NCBI RefSeq assembly: GCF_003614185.1
Contig: NZ_KZ987724.1
Coordinates: 4,782,046-4,846,045, forward strand
Source of the DNA: Paenibacillus aceti
GTDB taxonomy: Bacteria > Bacillota > Bacilli > Paenibacillales > Paenibacillaceae
Length of the DNA stretch: 64,000 nucleotides
Reading direction: 5' to 3'
Part shown: positions 43,774 through 52,828 of the stretch, in pieces
Numbering within the stretch: the stretch's first letter is position 1
How the letters are laid out: every line of letters starts with the position of its first letter
Translations under genes and position numbers: made by a program
The notes under the pieces: model-generated
Databases searched by the model: none
Seen by the model: only the letters and a program-made list of their open reading frames with translations
Told to the model about the DNA's origin: nothing

Positions 43774-45255
43774 ATGAGTTCTAAAAGAAAAAAATTCTCT
43801 CTTCTATTGGCCTCGCTGATGGCACTTACACTTCTCGTTAGCGCCTGCGGAGGAAAAAATGCAAGCAACAACGCAGCCGGCGATGGTAAAGGTGAGAAAC
43901 CAGTCGAATTGATCTGGTACACAATCGGTACGCCGCAAAAAGATACGGATAAAGTTATGGAAGAAGTCAACAAATATACGAAAGAGAAGATCAATGCCAC
44001 TGTTAAAATGAAACAGATTGACTTCGGTGATTACAACCAAAAAATGCAAGTAATGGCTGCATCTGGCGAACCGATGGACATTCTGTTCACAAGCTCTTGG
44101 GCATTTGATTATGTACAAAACGCACGTAAAGGCGCCTTTATGGAGCTTGATGATCTACTGAAAACCCATGGTCAAGGCATCGTTGAAGCTCTTGATCCTG
44201 CTTTCCTTGAAGGCTCCAAGGTAGACGGACATAATTATGCGATTCCAGCTAATAAAGAATTGCCAGCTCAGGAAGTATGGCGTTTCAATAAAGAATTGGC
44301 AGACAAGTACAACCTGGACATTTCCAGTGTCCGCTCGATGGAAAGTCTTGAGCCTCTGCTGAAGACGATCAAGGAAAATGAGCCTGGAATTACTCCATAT
44401 GCAATGGTTAAGGACTTCGTTCCTCTGATGCCATTTGACTATATTATTGAGAAGTTACCGATGGCGGTTAGAATTGATACCACGGACTACAAGGTTATTA
44501 ACATGTTGGAAACTCAAGAAGCCAAGGATGCTTTGAAGACGGTACACGAGTATTACAAAGCAGGATATATTTCTCCAGAAGTAGCTACAACATCATCCGT
44601 TGACGATTTGTACAAATCCGGCAAATGGTTTATGGACCGTGCCAGCACGCAGCCTTTTGCAGAAAATCTCTGGTCCGCAAGCTATGGCTACCCTGTAGTG
44701 TCTACACCGGCTGGAGATCCTTACATCTACAACTGGTCGGTAATGGGCTCCATGCAAGCGATCTCTGCTAACTCGAAATACCCAGAGAAAGCAATGGAAT
44801 TCCTGAACCTTCTGAATACAGATCCGGTACTGCGTAATATGATTGATTCCGGTATTGAAGGCGTTCATTATGAAAAAGTCGGCGACAACGTAATGAAGAA
44901 CCTGGATGAATCCAAAAACTACGATATGCCTACGTTCTCCCTTGGGAACCTCATGATCACTTACTTGAATGAAGGCGACCCAGAGAACAAATGGGATGAA
45001 TTCAAGAAATTTAACGAATCAGGCATCAACGCTCCATTGCTCGGATTTAACTTCGACTCTTCGAAAGTAACGACTGAGCTGGCTGCGGTTCAAAACGTGA
45101 AGGAAGAATACTGGTCCGCACTGATGACAGGTACTGTTAACCCGGACGAATACCTTCCTAAAGCAATCGAGAAATTCAAAGCAGCTGGAATTGATAAAAT
45201 CATCGAAGAAGCTCAAAAGCAAATCGATGAGTGGAGAGCAAGCACCGGCAAGTAA
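43774..45255 (+). CDS. ABC transporter substrate-binding lipoprotein with DUF3502-type C-terminus
   Basis: A 493-residue lipoprotein. SSKRKKFSLLLASLMALTLL followed by VSAC is a clear type II signal, then an Asn/Ala/Gly linker. The mature protein is a family 1 binding protein, and the last 75 residues (NFDSSKVTTELAAVQNVKEEY, then AAGIDKIIEEAQKQIDEW) match the DUF3502 region found in Paenibacillus oligosaccharide-binding proteins. An AGGAGGG site precedes the ATG. It starts the importer operon feeding the mannosidases. Its actual ligand is not known. Confidence 0.93.
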   Translation: MSSKRKKFSLLLASLMALTLLVSACGGKNASNNAAGDGKGEKPVELIWYTIGTPQKDTDKVMEEVNKYTKEKINATVKMKQIDFGDYNQKMQVMAASGEPMDILFTSSWAFDYVQNARKGAFMELDDLLKTHGQGIVEALDPAFLEGSKVDGHNYAIPANKELPAQEVWRFNKELADKYNLDISSVRSMESLEPLLKTIKENEPGITPYAMVKDFVPLMPFDYIIEKLPMAVRIDTTDYKVINMLETQEAKDALKTVHEYYKAGYISPEVATTSSVDDLYKSGKWFMDRASTQPFAENLWSASYGYPVVSTPAGDPYIYNWSVMGSMQAISANSKYPEKAMEFLNLLNTDPVLRNMIDSGIEGVHYEKVGDNVMKNLDESKNYDMPTFSLGNLMITYLNEGDPENKWDEFKKFNESGINAPLLGFNFDSSKVTTELAAVQNVKEEYWSALMTGTVNPDEYLPKAIEKFKAAGIDKIIEEAQKQIDEWRASTGK

Positions 45256-45272
45256 CATTAGCATAACGGAGA

Positions 45273-45313
45273 AGATCGGGCGGGTGATTTGCCTTAAGCC
45301 CGATCTTTTTTTC
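45273..45313 (+). terminator. Terminator between binding protein and permease genes
   Basis: AGATCGGGC pairs perfectly with GCCCGATCT, followed by seven T residues. Partial read-through must occur for the permeases unless they have their own promoter. Confidence 0.8.
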
Positions 45314-45390
45314 GATTCATATAGTTATACGGCTCTATAGGCCGACTATTAACTGGAATTGAATTTCATCACATTCAGGAGGGATAAAAC

Positions 45391-46329
45391 GTGAAAATGG
45401 TCGGCGAGTTTTTCAGGAATATCTTCAAAAATAGAATGATGCTGCTTATGGTACTTCCGGGAGCGCTCTGGTTCCTCTTCTTTTCTTACCTGCCGATGCT
45501 GGGTACTGTTATCGCATTTAAGGAGTACCGCTTCGACCGGGACGGCTTCTGGGCCAGTATTGTCAACAGCAAATGGGTAGGCTGGCAGAACTTCAAGTTC
45601 CTGTTCAGCACGAATGATGCGTTTATCATTACAAGGAATACCCTGCTGTACAACATAGTGTTTATCTTTTTAGGCTTGGTTTTTTCCGTATTATTGGCCG
45701 TGATTTTGTCTGAGATCACCAATAAACGGCTTTCAAAAATATATCAAACCGGCATGTTCCTTCCCTACTTTTTGTCATGGGTCATCGTCGGTTATTTCAC
45801 GTTCAGCTTCCTTAGCTCGGACCGCGGTTTATTGAATGGATTGTTCAACTCATTAGGAATTCCACCGGTTCAATGGTATTCGGAATCGAAGTACTGGCCG
45901 CTTATTCTTGTACTGGTCTATTTGTGGAAAGCAGTAGGATATAACAGTGTTGTGTATTTGGCATCCATTATGGGTATCGACAGATCTCTTTATGAAGCAG
46001 CAATGATTGACGGAGCCAGCAAAATTCAACAAATTCGAGCTATCACATTACCTCTGCTTAAACCGATCATTACGATTATGACCCTGCTGGCGATCGGGAA
46101 AATATTCTATGCAGACTTTGGTTTGTTCTATCAAGTACCAAGAAACTCCGGTACTTTGTACGGAGTAACGAATGTTATCGACACTTACGTATATCGTGGT
46201 CTGAAAACAACAGGTGAAATTGGCATGAGTGCTGCTGCAGGTTTGTATCAATCCGTTGTCGGCTTTACTCTCGTCATGGCATCTAACTATATCGTACGCA
46301 AATACGACAAGGATAACGCCTTGTTCTAA
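45391..46329 (+). CDS. ABC transporter permease, LplB type
   Basis: A 312-residue membrane protein with six helices. LMVLPGALWFLFFSYLPML opens the first segment, and the EAA loop is LYEAAMIDGASKIQQIRAI near residues 200-218. The GTG start lies behind AGGAGGG. It is the LplB-type channel subunit of the importer, partnered with the next gene 25 bases downstream. Confidence 0.93.
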   Translation: MKMVGEFFRNIFKNRMMLLMVLPGALWFLFFSYLPMLGTVIAFKEYRFDRDGFWASIVNSKWVGWQNFKFLFSTNDAFIITRNTLLYNIVFIFLGLVFSVLLAVILSEITNKRLSKIYQTGMFLPYFLSWVIVGYFTFSFLSSDRGLLNGLFNSLGIPPVQWYSESKYWPLILVLVYLWKAVGYNSVVYLASIMGIDRSLYEAAMIDGASKIQQIRAITLPLLKPIITIMTLLAIGKIFYADFGLFYQVPRNSGTLYGVTNVIDTYVYRGLKTTGEIGMSAAAGLYQSVVGFTLVMASNYIVRKYDKDNALF

Positions 46330-46354
46330 ATATACTTGCAAGGGAGTGAGCAGA

Positions 46355-47272
46355 GTGTCTCAAAGAAAGAAGAAAGAACGCGATTTTCATAACCTGTCAA
46401 CACCGATGAATATTACATTTAACTTGATTGCCGGTATTTTTGCCATTCTTTGTGTGTTCCCTTTCCTGTTTGTGGTCATTATTTCACTTACGGATGAAGG
46501 AACGTTGGCTAAAAATGGATATCGGTTGATTCCCGAGCAATGGAGCCTGGGGGCTTACCGCTACGTGTTCGAGATGGGGGATACGTTGCTTCGTTCATAT
46601 GGGGTAACGATCTTCGTAACTGTTGTAGGTACCATTATCAGCTTATTATTTATGTCATTTTACGCTTATGCAATCTCCAGAAAGAGCTTTCGCTACCGTA
46701 ACTTTTTCTCGTTCTTTGCTTTCTTTACGATGCTGTTTAACGGCGGTCTCGTACCGACCTATATTATAGTGACGCAATTCATGGGTCTGAAGGACACAAT
46801 CTGGGCTCTGATCTTGCCACTGGCCGTAAACGCCTTCTACATTATGATTCTGCGGACGTTCTATGCAACAAGTGTTCCGGAGGCTATCATAGAATCAGGA
46901 AAAATTGACGGCGCGGGTGAGTTCCGCATCTTTATCAAGCTCGTTCCTCCATTGTCCTTACCTGGTCTTGCAACCATCGGGTTGTTCAGTACCCTCGGCT
47001 ACTGGAATGACTGGTTCAACGCACTTCTCTACATCGACAATCCGAATCTGGTACCGCTGCAGTCGATGCTGATGCGGATTGAGACCAGCTTGCAATTCAT
47101 TCTGCAAAATGCACAGAACAGTTCACTGGGCCTTGAAGCGATGAGATCGATACCGCAGGATACTTCACGTATGGCGATGGTAGTTCTAGCTACGCTGCCG
47201 ATTATCTTTGCTTATCCGTTCTTCCAGCGTTATTTCATTCAAGGTTTGACAATAGGTGCTGTTAAAGAATAA
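46355..47272 (+). CDS. ABC transporter permease, LplC type
   Basis: A 305-residue membrane protein. Hydrophobic segments begin at ITFNLIAGIFAILCVFPFLF. The C-terminus (FFQRYFIQGLTIGAVKE) is the LplC/MalG hallmark, and VPEAIIESGKIDGAGEFRIF is a variant EAA loop. I start at GTG 46355, about seven bases after AGGGAGTGAG. A longer frame extends back into the upstream permease, but that part (LLQVCINPLSAL) is an out-of-frame read of the previous gene. Confidence 0.9.
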   Translation: MSQRKKKERDFHNLSTPMNITFNLIAGIFAILCVFPFLFVVIISLTDEGTLAKNGYRLIPEQWSLGAYRYVFEMGDTLLRSYGVTIFVTVVGTIISLLFMSFYAYAISRKSFRYRNFFSFFAFFTMLFNGGLVPTYIIVTQFMGLKDTIWALILPLAVNAFYIMILRTFYATSVPEAIIESGKIDGAGEFRIFIKLVPPLSLPGLATIGLFSTLGYWNDWFNALLYIDNPNLVPLQSMLMRIETSLQFILQNAQNSSLGLEAMRSIPQDTSRMAMVVLATLPIIFAYPFFQRYFIQGLTIGAVKE

Positions 47273-47287
47273 GTTTTAGGAATATGA

Positions 47288-47332
47288 GTTCAAAATGGCC
47301 GGTTTTCAACACCAAGAAGGACTTTTTGAACA
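47288..47332. repeat. Internally deleted relative of the MITE-like repeat
   Basis: GTTCAAAATGGCC and GGACTTTTTGAAC are inverted repeats and correspond to the two ends of the 34716-34920 element, with the interior missing. It lies between the permease and GH3 genes and could fold as a hairpin in their mRNA. Confidence 0.5.
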
Positions 47333-47359
47333 ACCTCTGGAAGGAGAGTGCGGAGACAA

Positions 47360-49657
47360 GTGATCTATAAGGATCGTAGCTATTCCAACTCGGAACGGGC
47401 GCAGCATTTGCTCAGTCTGATGACACTTGAAGAAAAGGTCGGGCAACTGGTCCAACCATTCGGATGGCAAGTCTACGAGCATAAAGACGGTAAGATCGAG
47501 CTGACTGTAGAATTCAAGAAGCAAGTTGAAAGTGGCGGAATCGGCTCCTTGTACGGAGTTCTTCGTGCTGACCCGTGGACCGGTGTAACTTTGGAGACCG
47601 GACTTTCGCCAGCGGAAGGCGCGGCAGCTGTCAATGAAATTCAGCGGTATGCCATTGAGCATTCCCGATTAGGTATCCCGATCCTGATTGGAGAGGAATG
47701 CTCACATGGCCATATGGCGATAGGTGCTACTGTATTCCCAGTGCCGCTCAGCCTGGGCAGCACTTGGAATGTGGAGCTATATCGCGAGATGTGCCGCGCT
47801 GTGGCCCGCGAGACGCGCAGCCAGGGTGGAGCAGCGACTTATTCGCCGGTACTTGATGTGGTTCGTGATCCGCGCTGGGGCCGGACGGAGGAATGCTTCG
47901 GCGAGGATGCTTATCTCATCAGCGAGCTTGCGGTAGCCTCGGTGGAAGGACTGCAAGGTCAGTCGCTGGATCAGGAAGATAGCGTAGTTGCTACCTTGAA
48001 GCATTTCGTAGGCTATGGCAGTTCAGAAGGCGGTAGAAATGCAGGGCCGGTGCATATGGGTAAGCGGGAACTGCTGGAGGTTGATCTGCTTCCCTTCAAG
48101 AAAGCGGTGGAAGCGGGAGCGGCATCGATTATGCCGGCTTACAATGAAATTGACGGTGTCCCTTGCACGACGAATAAAGAACTGTTACAGGACACTCTCC
48201 GCACGGAGTGGGGCTTTGAAGGCATGGTTATTACCGACTGCGGCGCGATTAATATGCTGGCTGCGGGCCATGATACCACAGAGAACGGAATGGATGCGGC
48301 TGTTCAGGCCATTCGCGCCGGCATCGATATGGAGATGTCCGGTGAAATGTTCGGCAATCATCTGCTGGAGGCCATACGGCAGGGCAAATTGGAAGAGGCT
48401 GTCATCGACGTAGCGGTCCGCCGGGTGCTTGATTTGAAGTTCGCGCTCGGCCTATTCGACGCGCCGTATGCTGATCCTGAGCGCGCGGCCAGAGTGATCG
48501 GCAGTGAAGAGCATGTTGCGCTTGCCCGGAAGCTTGCCGAAGAGGGCATTATTCTCTTGAAAAATGAAGATCAGATTCTTCCGCTATCGAAGAAGACCGG
48601 CAAGATTGCCGTGATCGGACCGAATGCGGATATCGGCTATAATCAGCTTGGAGATTATACTTCGCCGCAGCCGGCTACAAAAGTAACGACCGTGCTGGGC
48701 GGAATCCGCAGCAAGCTTGCGGATGATCCGGATCGCGTGCTCTATGCCCCGGGCTGCCGGATCAAGGATGAATCAAGAGAGGGCTTTGAATATGCCCTGG
48801 AATGTGCTGGACAAGCTGATACGGTCGTGATGGTTGTCGGTGGTTCTAGCGCGCGCGATTTCGGCGAGGGAACGATCGATCTGAAGACGGGAGCTTCGAA
48901 GGTGACAGATCATTCCTGGAGCGATATGGATTGCGGCGAAGGGATCGACCGCATGTCGCTCAAGCTGTCTGGTGTGCAGCTGGAATTGATTCAAGAGGTT
49001 TACAAGCTTGGCAAGCCCGTCATCGTTGTTTATATTAACGGCCGTCCGATTGCCGAACCATGGATCGAAGACCATGCGCATGCGGTTCTTGAGGCCTGGT
49101 ATCCGGGACAAGAGGGAGGACATGCCATAGCTGATATCCTGTTTGGCGATGTAAACCCTTCGGGCCGGCTGACCATTTCGGTACCGAAGCATGTCGGACA
49201 GCTACCGGTTTATTATAATGGCAAGCGTTCCAGAGGCAAACGCTATCTGGAGGACGATTCACAGCCGCGTTATCCGTTTGGCTATGGATTGAGTTATACG
49301 GAATTCAGCTATTCCAATCTTACTGTTGAGCCGCAGGTCATCCCGACAGATGGACAGGCGACGGTCCGTGTGGATGTTGCTAATGTCGGCGGCCGCGAAG
49401 GTTCGGAAGTGGTACAAATGTATATTTCCGACGTAGCCAGCACAGTTACAAGACCGGCCAAGGAGCTGAAGGGCTTCCGCAAGATCAAGCTGGCACCAGG
49501 CGAGAGCAGAACGGTTGAATTTACAGTTGGAGCAGACCAATTACAATATATCGGGCAAAACTATAAGCCGGTCGTTGAACCGGGACAATTCCGCATTCTG
49601 GTCGGCAAACATGTGAATGACACGCTGAGCACCGACTTGTGGATACAGGAGGATTAA
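47360..49657 (+). CDS. GH3 beta-glycosidase (beta-glucosidase/beta-xylosidase group)
   Basis: A 765-residue enzyme without signal peptide, so cytoplasmic. Domain 1 (about 20-300) includes IGEECSHGHM, TLKHFVGYGSSEGGRN and the nucleophile Asp in MVITDCGAINML. Domain 2 (about 360-600) begins IILLKNEDQILPLSKKTGKIAVIGPNA. The C-terminal Fn3-like domain (about 650-760) starts after YPFGYGLSYTEF. The TDCGAI context is commoner in xylosidase/glucosidase members than in N-acetylglucosaminidases. GTG 47360 has GGAG four bases upstream; GTG 47348 falls inside the first GGAG site. It may cleave a terminal beta-linked sugar of imported oligosaccharides. Confidence 0.9.
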   Translation: MIYKDRSYSNSERAQHLLSLMTLEEKVGQLVQPFGWQVYEHKDGKIELTVEFKKQVESGGIGSLYGVLRADPWTGVTLETGLSPAEGAAAVNEIQRYAIEHSRLGIPILIGEECSHGHMAIGATVFPVPLSLGSTWNVELYREMCRAVARETRSQGGAATYSPVLDVVRDPRWGRTEECFGEDAYLISELAVASVEGLQGQSLDQEDSVVATLKHFVGYGSSEGGRNAGPVHMGKRELLEVDLLPFKKAVEAGAASIMPAYNEIDGVPCTTNKELLQDTLRTEWGFEGMVITDCGAINMLAAGHDTTENGMDAAVQAIRAGIDMEMSGEMFGNHLLEAIRQGKLEEAVIDVAVRRVLDLKFALGLFDAPYADPERAARVIGSEEHVALARKLAEEGIILLKNEDQILPLSKKTGKIAVIGPNADIGYNQLGDYTSPQPATKVTTVLGGIRSKLADDPDRVLYAPGCRIKDESREGFEYALECAGQADTVVMVVGGSSARDFGEGTIDLKTGASKVTDHSWSDMDCGEGIDRMSLKLSGVQLELIQEVYKLGKPVIVVYINGRPIAEPWIEDHAHAVLEAWYPGQEGGHAIADILFGDVNPSGRLTISVPKHVGQLPVYYNGKRSRGKRYLEDDSQPRYPFGYGLSYTEFSYSNLTVEPQVIPTDGQATVRVDVANVGGREGSEVVQMYISDVASTVTRPAKELKGFRKIKLAPGESRTVEFTVGADQLQYIGQNYKPVVEPGQFRILVGKHVNDTLSTDLWIQED

Positions 49658-49662
49658 GAGCG

Positions 49663-52600
49663 ATGGAACGGATCAAGCGTTTTATTCGGGAATTATCCGA
49701 GTGTCAATGGCTGGAGCAGCATGAGCTCCGCGACTGGGAGATTATATCGTCCACATACAAACTGCCTGGGCAATATGTCGATCAGGCTCCTTTTACAGAA
49801 GGAGACGATTTCGACCTGTTTCCTAGCCAGCAAGGGACGACTTATTTCTTCCGGATGCAGCTTGAAATTCCGCAGGAATGGATGCAGCAGGAAGGACCGC
49901 ATATCGGCCTGATCTTCCAGTCCGGTGGCGAAGGGCTGCTGCGTATCAACGGGAAGTCTTATCAAGGTCTGGACCGCAATCATTCATTCGTTACCCTGAG
50001 TAATGACATTATACGGCGCCCGCTCAAGCTTGAGATTGAATTGTTCGATCCGATTCCGGAGCCGGTTGACCCGTTGAATCAGCAAGCCGTGATCCAGCCG
50101 CCGATCCGCTCGATTTATAGTTCGATCGTTAGCGTGAATCGCCCGGTTCAGCAGTTGATGTATACGGCGACAGTGATCCGCGATTCGGCGGTGCTGCTGC
50201 CAGAGCAGGATTTCCGCCGGGTTCGGCTGATGGAGGCGTTATACCAGGCTATGGATGAATTTGTCGCGCTGGATCGCGGGGCTATTCGTGAAGGCAGCCG
50301 GGTAGCGGCCATAGATGATCGGCTCGGACAGAGGGTCTTGGAGATCGGCAGGAATGCTGAAGGTTTGATTCATATGGTCGGACAATCCCATATCGATATC
50401 GCCTGGCTGTGGCCGGCGCGGGAGACAGTGCGCAAGACGAGCCGTACCTTCTCTACGGTCGATGCCCTGATGAATGAGTATCCGGAATACCGCTATGCGC
50501 AGAGCCAGCCGCAACTGTTCGAATATCTGAAGGATAACGACCCTGAGCTGTATGAGCGGGTGAAGCAGAGAATTGAAGAAGGCCGCTGGGAGCTTGTCGG
50601 CGGCATGTGGGTGGAGCCGGATCTGAACATTCCGAGCGGAGAGTCGCTGGTGCGGCAGATGCTGTACGGACAGCGGTTCTATGAGGAAGAGTTCGGACGT
50701 AGTTCCAAGATTGAGTGGCTGCCGGATACCTTCGGATATTGTGCATCCCTGCCGCAGATTCTTAAGCATGGCGGCATCGAATATTTTATGACGACGAAGC
50801 TCGGGTGGAACGACACCAATGTCTTCCCTTATGATCTGTTCTATTGGGTAGGAATCGACGGAACCCCAATGCTGTCTTACCTTAACCATGGCGTAAATGA
50901 GAATACGCTGCCCAAGGATGTTCATGAGCACTGGCAATCCTATCGGGAGAAGGCAAAGCATAATGAGCAGATGCTGCTGTACGGACATGGCGACGGAGGC
51001 GGCGGAGTCACTCGGGAAATGCTGGAGTATATTCATCGCTCCGAGTTGATGGTTGGTCAGCCTGCCAGCCAATTCAGTTCAGCTGCCGATTTCTTCGCCG
51101 GAATCTCCGACGCTAAGTCGCAATTGCCAAGCTGGCGTGGCGACCTGTATCTGGAGCTGCACCGCGGAACCTATACGACCCACAGCCGCAATAAGCGGAA
51201 CAATCGTCAGGCCGAGGTACTGTATCGGGAGGCAGAGCTATGGAATACACTGGCTGGGCCGGGGCTTGATTCCGAACGTGGGCGAGAGATTGGCAGTGCG
51301 CTGCATAAGGGCTGGAAGCTTATTCTGCTGAATCAATTCCACGATATTATCCCAGGCTCGGCGATTACTGAGACGTACGAGACCTCGATGAAGGAATACA
51401 GAGAGATATTTGAACTTGGGAACAATGGTTTGCGGCAAGGTCTGAAGGCTTTGGCAGACCAAGTGAATACAGAAGGCGAAGGCAAGCCTTATATCGTATT
51501 TAACAGCCTCGGCTGGAGCCGGAATGTTATCATAGAGATAGCTGGAGCTGATTGCCATAGGGGGCTCGCGGTATATGACGGAAGCGGACTTCGTCTCCAA
51601 CATGAGACCGCTGACACTGCCGAAGGAAGCCAGGTGATACTGGTCCAGGTACCGGATGTTCCGGCATTCGGATATAAGACAATCTGGTTGAAGCAGGAGG
51701 GGACCAAGATCCCATCCTCATCAGACAAGAAGTCTGGGGAACTTCTGGCGCAGGGTTGGGAGACCGGGTATTACCGAGTCCGCTTCAATGAGCAGGGAGA
51801 GATCATCAGCCTGTATGATAAGGCAGCCGAGCGCGAGATCCTTCTGGCCGGTGCGCGCGCGAACCGCTTCCACTTCTTCCATGATCGTCCGACGCTGTGG
51901 GATGCCTGGGACATCGATTCCAGGTATGAGGAACAGCCTGCCGGCGATGCAGAGTTGCTGGAGATGAGGCTGCATAGCACAGGCCCTGTCCGAGACGTGC
52001 TTCGTTTCCGCTGGAAATTGAATGAATCAGAGATTTCACAGGATTTGATCCTGTATCATCAGGATAGACGCATCGATTTCGAGACGAGAGTAGAATGGAA
52101 CGAGACTCATAAGCTGCTCAAGGTAGGCTTCCCTGTTGATATCGTAACGGATAAAGCGACGTATGAGATTCCGTTCGGTGCGCTGGAGCGGCCAACCCAC
52201 CGCAATACAAGCTGGGAGCAGGCGCAATACGAGGTGTGCGGTCATCGCTTCGTCGATGTATCGGAGCATGGGTATGGCGTCAGCCTGCTGAACGACTGCA
52301 AGTACGGCTATGATGTTCAAGGCAGCACGATTCGTCTGTCGCTGCTGCGGGCGCCAAAATGGCCGGACTCGTCCGCCGATCTTGGCGAGCATGAATTCAC
52401 TTACTCGTTGTACCCTCATACAGGGGATTGGCGTGAAGCGCATACACTCAGAAGAGCAGCCGAACTGAATCATGCAGCCGAGGTTGCTGAAGCGGAGCTT
52501 GGACCAGGAACGCTGCCGAGCGAGCAGTCCCTGATCCGGTTTACGGGACAGCATGTCGTATTAGATACGGTTAAACCCTCCGAGGATGGGCAAGCCAGTA

Positions 52601-52785
52601 TTCTGCGCCTGTACGAGTCCTCCGGTGGCCGGGAGAAGATTACCCTGCAATGGCCACAGTCATGCAACGGAGTCTACCTGTCCGATGCCTTAGAGCATGA
52701 GCTTGAGGCCTTAGATCCTCAAGACGGCTTGATCGAGCTGCAATTTGCTCCGTATGAGATCAAGACCATCCGAATTAACAATTAG
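49663..52785 (+). CDS. GH38 alpha-mannosidase
   Basis: A 1040-residue family 38 alpha-mannosidase, cytoplasmic. The catalytic domain (about 235-500) shows the zinc motif GQSHIDIAWLWPARE near 240, the nucleophile Asp in EWLPDTFGY near 355, and LNQFHDIIPGSAI (zinc His). C-terminal beta-sandwich domains (about 640-1040) are those of GH38C. It would release mannose from alpha-linked mannosides. I start at ATG 49663, behind an AGGAGGA that overlaps the previous gene's stop; the upstream ATG lies inside the GH3 gene. Bacterial homologues act on N-glycan or mannan fragments. Confidence 0.95.
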   Translation: MERIKRFIRELSECQWLEQHELRDWEIISSTYKLPGQYVDQAPFTEGDDFDLFPSQQGTTYFFRMQLEIPQEWMQQEGPHIGLIFQSGGEGLLRINGKSYQGLDRNHSFVTLSNDIIRRPLKLEIELFDPIPEPVDPLNQQAVIQPPIRSIYSSIVSVNRPVQQLMYTATVIRDSAVLLPEQDFRRVRLMEALYQAMDEFVALDRGAIREGSRVAAIDDRLGQRVLEIGRNAEGLIHMVGQSHIDIAWLWPARETVRKTSRTFSTVDALMNEYPEYRYAQSQPQLFEYLKDNDPELYERVKQRIEEGRWELVGGMWVEPDLNIPSGESLVRQMLYGQRFYEEEFGRSSKIEWLPDTFGYCASLPQILKHGGIEYFMTTKLGWNDTNVFPYDLFYWVGIDGTPMLSYLNHGVNENTLPKDVHEHWQSYREKAKHNEQMLLYGHGDGGGGVTREMLEYIHRSELMVGQPASQFSSAADFFAGISDAKSQLPSWRGDLYLELHRGTYTTHSRNKRNNRQAEVLYREAELWNTLAGPGLDSERGREIGSALHKGWKLILLNQFHDIIPGSAITETYETSMKEYREIFELGNNGLRQGLKALADQVNTEGEGKPYIVFNSLGWSRNVIIEIAGADCHRGLAVYDGSGLRLQHETADTAEGSQVILVQVPDVPAFGYKTIWLKQEGTKIPSSSDKKSGELLAQGWETGYYRVRFNEQGEIISLYDKAAEREILLAGARANRFHFFHDRPTLWDAWDIDSRYEEQPAGDAELLEMRLHSTGPVRDVLRFRWKLNESEISQDLILYHQDRRIDFETRVEWNETHKLLKVGFPVDIVTDKATYEIPFGALERPTHRNTSWEQAQYEVCGHRFVDVSEHGYGVSLLNDCKYGYDVQGSTIRLSLLRAPKWPDSSADLGEHEFTYSLYPHTGDWREAHTLRRAAELNHAAEVAEAELGPGTLPSEQSLIRFTGQHVVLDTVKPSEDGQASILRLYESSGGREKITLQWPQSCNGVYLSDALEHELEALDPQDGLIELQFAPYEIKTIRINN

Positions 52786-52828
52786 TACTATTATTTCATC
52801 AGACTATAGACTATAGGAGCGTGAAGAC

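Noticed and set aside
46229-46354. Longer N-terminus for the second permease of the mannoside importer
   Set aside because: The extra 42 codons are a different-frame read of the preceding permease gene; GTG 46355 has a proper ribosome binding site and a typical LplC start.
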